From positions 109,067,278 through 109,131,277 of the forward strand of contig JAUPFV010000003.1 of the NCBI GenBank assembly GCA_036936605.1: 64,000 bases of DNA, in the 5' to 3' direction. This document shows positions 32,040 through 41,467 of the stretch, piece after piece (position 1 is the first letter of the stretch; every line of letters starts with the position of its first letter). Below the pieces are notes generated by a model. That model was not told the DNA's origin. It did not search any database and saw nothing but the letters and a program-made list of their open reading frames with translations. This DNA is from Limnanthes douglasii subsp. nivea. Its lineage: Eukaryota > Streptophyta > Magnoliopsida > Brassicales > Limnanthaceae. The position numbers and the translations under genes are program-made.

Positions 32040-34118
32040 GGCCAGGATCTCTTATTCAGTTTCAAGATCAACAATGATTAAACCATTCTGGTTGCAAATT
32101 AGCAGACCATCTAGAAAGGCTCCGGCTTCAGCATGAAAATGAGTGAGCTTCTCGTAAAGGCTACCATGACCAGAAATTAAGGTACCATCGCTATCTCTTA
32201 TAATTTTTCCACCACTAGCGTCCCCATTAATAAGAGAAGATCCATCAGTCTTAAGCTTAATTTTGTTGATAAGTGGAGGATTCCAACAAAGTTAATTAGG
32301 AAGCATGTTGTTCTTAATTTGGTTTAAATACCTAAGCTCAACAGAAGCATAACTAAAAAGATTCTAATGCTTGTTAGATAAGAGATTTGCATGGTCAATA
32401 CGAGTTACTATATGATTTATATAGTTAATTGCAGACTTGACATCAGTATAGAGACCCTTTATCTTCGATTTGTTTCCAAGATGCCAAATCACCCAGCCAA
32501 TTATGGGAGGGAGAATATAGCAAATATGGACCCCCTTTTTTGTAGTCCAAAACCAGTTCCTTAACATATGAGGAACAGTCATGTATCTCCCATATTAATT
32601 TTGAAAATAGTGGAGTAGTAGAACCATATACTCCAAGATAATTTTAACTCGATGAACAGATGGTTTATAGTTTCGACATTACTGCAAAATTGACACTTGG
32701 AAGCTAACATTGGTGTGGATTATTTTCAACTAAGGGTAATTTTGTCTAAAGTTTTGTGATGTTTCAAATATTTTTAATGTTTAAGTGGTTTGTACTGAGA
32801 GATTTGAGCTGTCTGCTTGTATTAAATGTGCATTACCCTCATTAATGAAGGTGGTTGGGTATTTATACCCTTAATTATGGGCCTCATATGTTTTCGGGTC
32901 AAACTCATGAAACCGGGTCAACTTCAAAGGCCCATAAGTTTATTAAGCAGATTGATATTTAGCTTAGTCATAAAGTGATTAGTTTTTAATACTTTAGTCC
33001 TGTTCGGATGGTTCAGTGAGTGGTTTTTGTCTGAAATGCTCATGTCCGGTTTCTACAGTGAGTGGTGAGAAAATCCGGACTCATCAAACATCATATGTCT
33101 CTTTTGCAGGATATTATATGTAGGAAGCCAATTGTGTAGCAGCCTCCAAGTCATGTAAGATCATTTTTTCGGTGTTATCTTGTTTCAAAGTTTACCAAAC
33201 AGTCTCGACTGATTATGCTTAGACCTAATGAAGTTCCAAGTATCTTTCATGTTAAAGTTACCATCTTTAGACACCATCTTAGAAAAGAGAGTAAGCAATG
33301 TTTTCATTGACAACATGCTTAGCAATATAAGCCATATCACTTGGATATATGATTGTTATAAGCTTAGCATCATTCCAACAAAAATGATCCCAATAGTTGA
33401 GGACCTTGTCAAGAATACACCCCTGATTATAAGGAGGGCCATTGATTTTCTTAAGAGAAGAGTTTCTGATCCAAAAATCAATCCAAAAATCTATATCACT
33501 TGTCCCAATATACCACTTAACTTTAGGTTTAGCAGTGTCCTTAATAGATGCAAGCATTTTCCATATTTTCGAACAGTTCTTAGCTTTGTAGTTAGCTTGA
33601 AGCAGATGAATAATTTTGCAGTAAATATTGTGGGTATATCTAGCCCACAAGTAGTTGTTTTTTATGAACTTAATCCGAATATTGCATTAGATAGAGTCTT
33701 GGATGTCCTTAAACTTTCTCACATTCAACCCACCTTCCAGGTAAGTCTTGCAAACTTTCTTCCAATTACACCAGTAAATATTAGATACATCATCACTTGA
33801 ACCCCATAGAAAGTTGTTTAACATTTTCTCAATTGTGTCGATAATTCCATGTGGAAGAATGTTGCTTTGAATCCAGTAGCAAGGCATAGTCATCAGGACA
33901 TTATTGATAAGAGTAAGCCTCCCTCCATAAGAGAGCTTCTTACCCTCCCAATAGATAATTATTGTCCTAATACTGTTGAGAATAGATTCATAGTTCTTAG
34001 CCCAGTTGTTAGTATTAAAACTTATGCCCAAATATGTAATCGAAAGATGGTCATTGCTAAAACTAGTAGCAACAGATATAACAGAGACTTTAGTGTAGGG
34101 AAGCTTAATCGAAGTGAT
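32040..34118 (-). pseudogene. LINE-B RT thumb, zf-RVT and RNase H
   Basis: 34031-33687 reads GKKLSYGGRLTLINNVLMTM and MLNNFLWGSSDDVSN. Around 32690 CQFCSNVETINHLFIE is the zf-RVT zinc motif (C..C....I.HLF..C, with the last Cys changed). 32582-32364 continues MLRNWFWTTKKG. Around 32285-32040 KIKLKTDGSSLINGDASGGK then IIRDSDGTLISGHGSLYE and HFHAEAGAFLDGLL form a clear plant-type RNase H domain (D of K.DGS, E of AE). The domain order is that of plant LINEs with a C-terminal RNase H. Stops and the solo LTR insertion inactivate it. Confidence 0.88.
32706..33091 (-). mobile_element. Solo LTR of the A/B gypsy family, reverse orientation
   Basis: 32711-33086, read on the minus strand, starts TGATGAGTCCGGA and ends AATCCACACCA, matching the LTRs of element B along its length (for example GGGTATAAATACCCAACCAC). 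It is flanked by the 5-bp duplication AACAT (32706-32710 and 33087-33091). No internal sequence is left, so it arose by LTR-LTR recombination. It interrupts the zf-RVT region of LINE-B. Confidence 0.95.
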
Positions 34119-34497
34119 TGATGAGTCTGGAATTATTCACCACTGCTCACTGAGAAAACTGGACAGGGTTAATTCGGACAATAGATACCCACGGAACTAT
34201 CAAGACAGGACAAAAGTACTAAAACACTACACACTTTTTGACTAAGCTAGGTGCTAATCTACTTAAAAAACTAATGTGTCTTTAAACATGACCCGATTTT
34301 TGCAACTTGACCCGAAAGCCTACGGGTCCATAATTAAGGGTATAAATACCCAACCATTTTCTTTAATGAGGGTAATGAACATTTAATACAACCAGGCAGC
34401 CCAAGTCTCTCACTACAAAACACCCAAACATTTAATACCCTTGAAATTCCCCAAAACACCTGATAAAATTACCTTCAGTCCAAAATAATCCACACCA
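34119..34497 (+). repeat. 5' LTR of element B
   Basis: 379 bp, TGATGAGTCTGG to CCACACCA. Contains GGGTATAAATACCC (TATA box) near 34338. The left flank carries the duplication GTGAT. Confidence 0.96.
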
Positions 34498-34500
34498 AAT

Positions 34501-34517
34501 TGGCGACCACAGTGGGA
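34501..34517 (+). other. Primer binding site of element B
   Basis: TGGCGACCACAGTGGGA begins 3 bp after the LTR. One base differs from element A. Not the iMet type used by the copia and TRIM elements in this window. Confidence 0.8.
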
Positions 34518-34569
34518 GAAGAAGGTGCCTGAATCTAGCATTCAAAACCAGCAAGAAAAATCAGCTCGG

Positions 34570-35583
34570 ATGAATCTGGACGAGCAAGCAGTGCCACCAC
34601 CGTTGATAGAAGTGGTGGGTGAGAATGATGAGTACACAATGGAAGAACGTGAGAGGCTAAAAACTGAAATAGAAGCATTGAGAGCTGCTAAAAAGGCGGA
34701 GTTAGGTTTGAAATAAAAATCGAAGGTGTCAGCCATTCACCACACTAACAATCCAAGAGAGAATGGTACAATAGCCTACCACAAGGGTGCATCAAGAACT
34801 TTGATACATTTTGGGTGGCCTTCCGGAGGCAGTTTGTTGGAAGTAAAGAGGTGAAGGGCAATAGAGACAGTATTATCCATTGTGCCCAAGAGCCAAATGA
34901 ATTATTGAAAGACTATATAAGTCGGTTCGTGAACACAAAGAATGGGTTAGCTGATTGTTTTGAACAAGTAGCAATAGCTTCTCTGAGACAGGGTTTGAAC
35001 CCTGGGAATCTAGCCGATTCGGTAACCAGGAAGAAGGCCATGACGTGGGGCAGTTTGCTGAACCAGGTGGGAAAACAAATCAATGTAAATGAAATGAAAA
35101 AGACTAGGGTGCACAGGCAAGTGAGATCTGCCCCATCTGCATTAAACTAAAATCAGTTGGATACAAGGCTCAGGAAGCCGGACAGGGTCCCAACAGGGCC
35201 AAGGCTCAATCTCACCCAACTCCAGCTCAGAGCTAGCAGTCCAGAATTAAACGAGGACCTTGGGTCCAACCGGAGTGGTTTGTCGAGTTAAAAGAGAATG
35301 TGGCAACCATCTATGACAAAACAAAAGATGAGGTGCATTTTAGGAAGTCGACAACGCTTCAATCTCCTAGGGAAAGTCGTAATACTTGTTTCTGTCAATA
35401 TCATCATGATATTGGCCATAACACAGAAGATTTCATCGCTTTGAAGGAAGAGGTGCAGAATCTGATTGAAAGAGGAAAATTAGGTGCCTATGTCAAGAGA
35501 AGAAGTGAGAATAGGCATGATAATGCTCATCGGACCGACCCCACAAACAATGCAGGGATATCGGCTTCGGACGGGCCATGGTA
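34570..35583 (+). pseudogene. Element B gag, internally deleted
   Basis: Starts ATGAATCTGGACG at 34570 and encodes a Glu-rich segment (MEERERLKTEIEALRAAKKA). A stop follows at 34714. Shortly after PRENG (about 34763) the sequence jumps to WYNSLPQGCIKNFDTFWVAF, so the linker and front of the capsid seen in element A are missing. Then FRRQFVGSKEVKGN, NTKNGLADCFEQVAIASLRQ, and a zinc-finger-like CFCQYHHDIGHNTEDF with Phe for the last Cys. The particle protein would not assemble. Confidence 0.85.
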
Positions 35584-36341
35584 ATTATTGAAAGATTTGA
35601 TGTAGAATCAGAGTATTTGGATCCTGATCCAGCCTGGAATAAGGTGGGTGTTATAACAGAGCACACCAAGACAGTGTTTGGGCTCATAAGCTTTTTGAGT
35701 CACTTACCATATTCGGAGGAGACACAATGACTACACCAACTGCTTCTTCAAGAAAGAGGCATGTACATACTTTAGCTACCCAGCTGGAAGGAGGCATGAC
35801 TTCCTATCAATCACAAATTCTTTTTCCTTTCATTGTTTTCGATGAAGATGACTTGAGAGATATAGCTGGTCCCCATGAAGATGTTGTTGTAATAGGAGCA
35901 TCCATTGGGGGCAATGACATAAGGCGAATTTTGGTGGACACCGGCAGTTCAGCTAATATCCTCTTTTTAACTTCTTATAAACAGATAAAGAATCCAGCAG
36001 TAATTCAGCGTTCGAACAGGTCAATTGTGGGTTTCACTGGAAGCTCAGCAGATGTGATCGGGGAGTTTGAGGAGGAGGTTTTGTTTGGCAAGGGCCCTTT
36101 TAAGAAGATGGTTATGATACTTTTTATCATGGTGGATTGTCCCACTTGTTACAATGCAATTTTAGGGAGATCTTGGCTCTCCAGGATGCATGGTGTGGCA
36201 TCAACAGTTTACCAGTGTTTAAAATATGTTGTTCAAAGACAAGTGGGAGTTGTCCGAAGTAGCCAAAAGATGGCAAGGGAATGCTATGCAACTGGGCTTG
36301 CCCCTAAAACTCTTGGGGCAGACTGGGTAAACAAATATTAG
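35584..36341 (+). pseudogene. Element B aspartic protease
   Basis: The frame 35727-36341 has VVIGASIGGNDIRRILVDTG then SSANILF (active site D-T-G-S) and CPTCYNAILGRSWLSRMHGV, with the flap-end H. One of the best-kept domains of the element. It is separated from gag by a stop at 35581 and from RT by a stop at 36339, so a single polyprotein cannot be made. Confidence 0.9.
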
Positions 36342-36539
36342 AAGTTGGTGGGGCCCTCTGGGGGTGAGGCTAAAATTGATGACCCCAGAGAGACCCCTAG
36401 TGTTTTGATTCGGATTGAAGAGGTTGAAACCCACTCTCTGCCTGAAGGAAGAAATATCAAAGTTGGATCTAAAATGACATCATAAAAAGCAAAGTATTGT
36501 CCTTTTTAGCAAACCATCAACATATTTTTGCTTGGTGTA

Positions 36540-37880
36540 ATGTTGATGTAATCGGAGTTCCTGTGAATGTTATCTCACACCAATTATCCATTCTGAGGGA
36601 TGTAGCACCTGTTGTACAAAAAAAAAAGAGCCTTCTCTAAAGAAAAAGTTGATGTCATAGTTCAAGAAGTTGACCAGCTCACCAAAATGGGCCACATAAA
36701 GGAATCTCAATATCCTTTATCGACAGCCAATCCAGTATTAGTGAAAAAGAAAAACAAGAAATGGCGAATGTGCATCGACTTTACTGACCTCAACAGGGCT
36801 TGCCCAAAAGATCTGTATCCAGTCCGTCGGATAGATCAGTTGGTAGAATCCACATCTCGGAACAAGTTGTTGTCCTTCATGGATGCCTTCTCCGGTTATA
36901 ATCAGATATAAGTGGATCTGAAGGACCAGGAACACACTACTTTTGTTACAGATAGGGGCCTCTATTGTTTCAAGGTGATGCCTTTTGGGTTGAATAATGT
37001 TGGGGCTACCTATCAAAGGTTGGTGAATAAAGCGTTCGCTGATCATATTGGGAGAAATATGGAAGTATATATTGATGATATGATGGTAAAGAGTGTGGAA
37101 CAAGAATTACACTTGGCAGATCTTCAAGAAACTTTTGCCAATTTGGTAAAAGTTAATTTAGAGTTAAATCAAAAAAAATGCGTTTTTGGAGTACAGTCCA
37201 GGAAGTTTTTGGGGTATGTGATAAGTGAGAAAGGAATACAACCTGATCCAGACCAACTTAATGCCTTATTACAGATGGATCCTCCACAGATTATTAAAGA
37301 AGTACGAAGATTGACAGGAAGGTTGGCTGCTAAAAATCGTTTTATCTCAAGGTCTTCGGATAAGTGTGGCCTATATTTCCAGACTTTAAAGGGTGCTAAA
37401 GACTTTAACTGGTCTCCATAGTGCGACCAAGCGTTCAATGAAATAAAAAAGCATTTATCTTCCCCCAAGACTCTCTACAAACCTATTGATGGAGTGACAT
37501 TATACATACATTTAGTAGTGTACGAATGTTCTATAAGTGCGGTATTAGTAACGGAAGTGGACAGTTATCCTCGCCCGGTGTACTACATCAGCAAGAGCCT
37601 GATGGATGCTGAAAAAAGTAATTAAAACTTGAAAAACTAGCACTAGCTTTGGTGATTGCTGCCAGGAAAATGAGGCCATATTTTCAGTCTCATTTTATTG
37701 TTGTTCGGACGTCTTTTCCTTTGAAAAATGTTCTTCAGAAGGCATACATATCAAGCAGGATGACCAAGTGGTCAGTAGAATTGGGTGATTATGATATTGA
37801 TTTCGCCGCTCGGACTGCAATCAAAGCTCAATATGTTACTGATTTCTTGGTTGAATTCCATTCGGACAGAAGTACTAAGC
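36540..37880 (+). pseudogene. Element B reverse transcriptase
   Basis: Blocks in order: FSKEKVDVIVQEVDQLTKMG, WRMCIDFTDLNRACPKD (36760s), SFMDAFSGYNQI, then a stop where V-D-L-K should follow, FVTDRGLYCFKVMPFGLNN, YIDDMMVKS (catalytic Asp pair, about 37069-37092), FLGYVISEKGIQPDPDQ, and after a stop at 37420 the connection domain ending with VRTSFPLKNVL. At least two point nonsense changes. The domain is otherwise full length, unlike element A. Confidence 0.93.
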
Positions 37881-39700
37881 AAGCTGCAGATGAAAAACCT
37901 ACAAAGGTATGGGTTGTCCGAACAGATGGTGGTTCAAGTACCATGGGTTGTGGTGCTGGGATATGTTTAACCTCTCTGTATGGCGATAAGTTATACCAGG
38001 CTATAGGGATGGCAATGGGTCGGGATGGGTGCGGGTATAGCTAAACCCGTAACCCATCCCGTTTATGTTTTTCCAAACCCATACCCTAACCCGTACCCGT
38101 CGGGTAGTAATATTTTTTTCCCACACCCAAACCCACCGGGTTCGGGTACCCGTCCGCGGGTACCCATGAAAGTTAACTTTTTCTCTTCTCTCTAAGGCTC
38201 TGACTCCAGAACCCTAAGCATATAGATTTATTTTCTTCTGTAAATTAGGTTTTATAAATTACAATTTAAGTTATACTATCAATTTTGAAGAGAAAAAGTA
38301 AATTTTTTTATTTTAATTAAATATAACGATATCTTGAATTTGAATTTGATACTCATTCCATAAGTATTGTATAAAAAAGGGAAAAATATTTTTAAAACAC
38401 AAATTTAAAATTCAAATTCAATATTTACATCGAAAATTTTATTTTACAAAATATATTGTATGTTAATAAGCAAATATTTTGTTATTTATTCATAATTTAT
38501 ATAGAGATTTGGTATATGTTAGTAAATATTTTTCTTTTAGTTTGATTTAAAATATTATTGGATCTTCTAGAATTTAATATTAATTCTAAAAAATAAAGGA
38601 AACATGTTTAAAATATCAAATTTAAATATGTTAGTAAATCTGTTTTAATAATTAATATATGGTTTCTAGTAAATATTTTTTTAATTTAATTAATAATAAT
38701 ATTATTATTGGACAGAAAAATAAAAAATATTTCAAAAGATATAATGAAAAATCAAATTATATTTAAATGTAGAATAATATTTCTCAGAATATACTATAAT
38801 CATTATAAGTAGCAAATTTATTGTTTAAATGTAGAATGGTATTTTGTCTATATAAGTAGGAAATATTTTGTTTAAATGTAGAATGATATTTTGTTTAATT
38901 AACAAATTTAGGATGATATTTTTCAAAATATATGATTATAACAAAATATTTGAAAAAAATAAATTCAAAAAATAAATTAAATGTTTACATGTAGAATAAT
39001 ATTTTTCAAAATATATTACATATATTAACACATAATACAAATAGTAATATCAGTAATTTTATTTTAAAGTTCGTTAAATAATAGTAGATAATTTATTATT
39101 TTTATATAATATTATTTAGCGGGTACCCTTCGGGTATTACCCAATGGGTCGGGTTCGGGTTGGGTACCCGTGGGAAATTTCTTAAACCCATAACCCATCC
39201 CAAACCCGGCGGGTAGTAAATTTTCAAACCCACTACCCATCCGTGGATTTTTTTTTAAACCCATAACCCATCCCATCGGGTCGGCTCGGGTCGGGTACCC
39301 GCGGGTTTGGGAAAATTGCCATCCCTACCAGGCTATATGTTTTGCTTTTAGGGCTTCTAACAATGAGTCCGAGTATGAAGCTGTTATAGCTGGTTTGAAA
39401 TTAGCCTTTCTATGTGGGGCTAAAAGAGTCAGGTTAATGAGTGATTCTCAAATTTGTGTCCATCATGCCTAAGGTCAATCTGAGGTAAAGAAGGAGCAGT
39501 TGATTAAGTACTTGTTCATCCTTAAAGAAGTAGCAGCCAACTTCAAAAGTGTTAGTTGTGAGCACATACCCAGATCGGAAAATACACTAGCAGACTCCTT
39601 GGCAACCATAGCATACTCTGAGTCCTACCCATGGATTCATGTGCAAGAATTCCCATCCATTTAACCCAATCAGGTCAAGAAAGTGGAGGAAATTTTAAGT
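37881..39700 (+). pseudogene. Element B RNase H, split by a DNA transposon
   Basis: Front part 37881-38003: KVWVVRTDGGSSTMGCGAGI (first catalytic Asp). Rear part from 39328: CFAFRASNNESEYEAVIAGL (Glu block), VRLMSDSQICVHHA (Asp block) and HIPRSENTLADSLATIAY. The hAT-type element at 38004-39327 and its 8-bp duplication separate them. Removing it restores homology to element A across the junction. Confidence 0.92.
38004..39327. mobile_element. Non-autonomous hAT-type element
   Basis: 1324 bp with terminal inverted repeats TAGGGATGGCAAT (38004-38016 and reverse at 39315-39327), flanked by the 8-bp duplication CCAGGCTA (37996-38003 and 39328-39335). 8-bp duplications and this TIR type point to the hAT superfamily. 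About 150 bp at each end is packed with ACCCG/CGGGT and GGGTACCCG palindromes. The 900-bp middle is A/T-rich with repeats of ATGTAGAAT.ATATTTT and no transposase. It would need a hAT transposase in trans. Confidence 0.93.
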
Positions 39701-40949
39701 ATACAAGTGGTTCAACTTAAAGACTGGAGGTATCCTCTTCCTCAATACATTTCGGATGGTATTTTTCCCCCGGAAAAATCAGTAGCAAGGAAAATGAAGT
39801 ATAGGGCTCGTGGTTTTTTAATCATAAGAGACATCCTTTACAAGAAGTCTTTTAGTATACCTCTCTTGCGTTGTTTGGGGATTAAAGAGTCTCAAATAGT
39901 GCTATCCGAACTACATGATGGTGAAGGATCAACACACTGTCGCTATAGAGCTTTAACCCGAAGAGTTTTGTTAGTCGGATACTACTGGCCATCCATAATG
40001 GCAGATGCCAAGGAACTAGTAAGGAAATGTGACCCATGCCAAAGGTATGGTAATGAAATTCATACCCCAGCTGTCCCACTGGAGTCAATTTCTGAGTCAG
40101 TACCCTTTGCTCGTTGGGGACTGGATTTAGTAGGGCCTTTACTGATGGCATCCGGAGGGTGCAGAAATATTATTTTGGCCATTGATTATTTTTCTCAGTG
40201 GATAGAAGCAGCCCCCCTGGCAGGAACTACTTCGAAAGCTGTTATAAAATTTATATGTTTCAGATTTAGGGTTCCACAAAAGATAACCACAGATAATGGG
40301 CCACAATTTGATAACAAGGATATGGAAAGTTTGTGTGCCTCTAGGGGCATTCAGCATTGTTTCTCTTCTCCTTTACATCCACAAGCAAATGGACAAGTTG
40401 AAGTGGCAAACAGAACCCTTATGTCCGGTCTCAAAAATAATTTCGAAGGGGCTGCTGGAAAGTGGCCAAGCTATTTACAAGAAGTATTATGGGCGTACCG
40501 GACTACTCCAGGAGCTGCTACACGAGAATCTCCTTTTGTCTTGGTATATGGAATGGATGAAATTTCTCTTGTAGAAGCAACTCTTCCATCATATAAAGTC
40601 CACAATTTTTTAGAACAGGCTAATGAAGTGGCAGTCAGAAGTCAATTGGACTTAATAGAAGAAAAAAGGGTTAAGGCTCATCTTAGAGCCACCTACTATC
40701 AATGATTGATGAGGAGCAGGTTTGCTTCCAAAATCAAAAGAAGGGATTTCCGACCGGGGGACAAAGTATTGAGAAAAGTCTTCTTACATACTAAGACAAA
40801 AGCAGTTTGGCAAGCTAGCTCCAAACTAGGAAAGGCCCTATGAGGTCTCCGAAAAAATTAATCATGGGACATACAGGCTTCAAGACAAAGATGGAAGAAT
40901 CTTAAACCACTCATTGAATATTGAACACCTCCGGTTGTATCTGAAATAA
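39660..40949 (+). pseudogene. Element B integrase
   Basis: The frame 39683-40705 (340 codons) carries ELHDGEGSTHCRYRALTRRV with YYWPSIMADAKELVRKCDPC (HHCC zinc region, one His altered), then the DDE core: WGLDLVGPLLMASGG (first D), KITTDNGPQFDNKDM (second D), HPQANGQVEVANRTLMSG (E), and the YRTTPGAATRESPF box. After a stop at 40703 the C-terminal domain continues with FRPGDKVLRKVF..., broken by a frame change near 40800, ending HLRLYLK-stop at 40949. It would insert the element cDNA; now inactive through the stop and shift. Confidence 0.93.
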
Positions 40950-41012
40950 AATTCATGTAAATATTTACTTGTTTAAAGTCCATGTAAATATTAGGGGGTA
41001 TACTCTTTTCCA

Positions 41013-41049
41013 CCCTGGTGGCCCGGGGAGGTTTTAATGAGGTGTCCAG
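41013..41049 (+). other. Conserved post-pol block of element B
   Basis: CCCTGGTGGCCCGGGGAGG then TTTTAATGAGGTGTCC, about 65 bp after the integrase stop. The counterpart in element A is at 10091-10127. Well kept in otherwise diverged spacer. Confidence 0.6.
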
Positions 41050-41467
41050 GTTTTTCAATAAAATTTTATGCCTTCTTAAAATATTCGTAGTGTTTTGATT
41101 TACAGTTTCTTAAAAGTCTTTTAAGGATCTTTCGCAGATCGGATTGATCTGGTGGAATGATGACCATTTAACATTTGTCATCGGAAATTTTAAACACTCT
41201 CATCTTAAATACTTGAAAAAAAATAAGGGCTCTTTAAACATCACCCACTGAAATATAACAAATATGAAACAGAGCAAAAATTTAGCAAAGTAAACCTATC
41301 CGGCTAAAACCGGATGATAATATTAAAACACAAAATATGCCTTGGCCATCCAAGGACTTTGAATTTAAAGAAAGCCTTAACCGGACACAGTTACAAGAAT
41401 GCCTTGGCCTTTCAAGGACTTTAGTATTTCATGAGGATAAGAAAAACAAATAGTTCAATTATTAGGG

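Larger units (their letters stand above)
31740..34118 (-). mobile_element. LINE-B, 3' segment
   Basis: Continuation of the LINE whose 5' segment starts at 45140. Joining across gypsy element B restores the RT thumb: the upstream segment stops at KDKTNII and this one goes on with TKVSVISVATSFSNDHLSIT then YLGISFNTNNWAKNY. The segment is further split by the solo LTR at 32711-33086. The 3' edge is uncertain because no poly-A or target duplication is obvious; sequence of unclear origin runs on to 31398. Confidence 0.85.

Noticed and set aside
33228..33800. 190-codon plus-strand protein
   Set aside because: Antisense shadow of the LINE-B RT region, whose minus-strand motifs (YGGRLTL, NFLWGS) are clear nearby.
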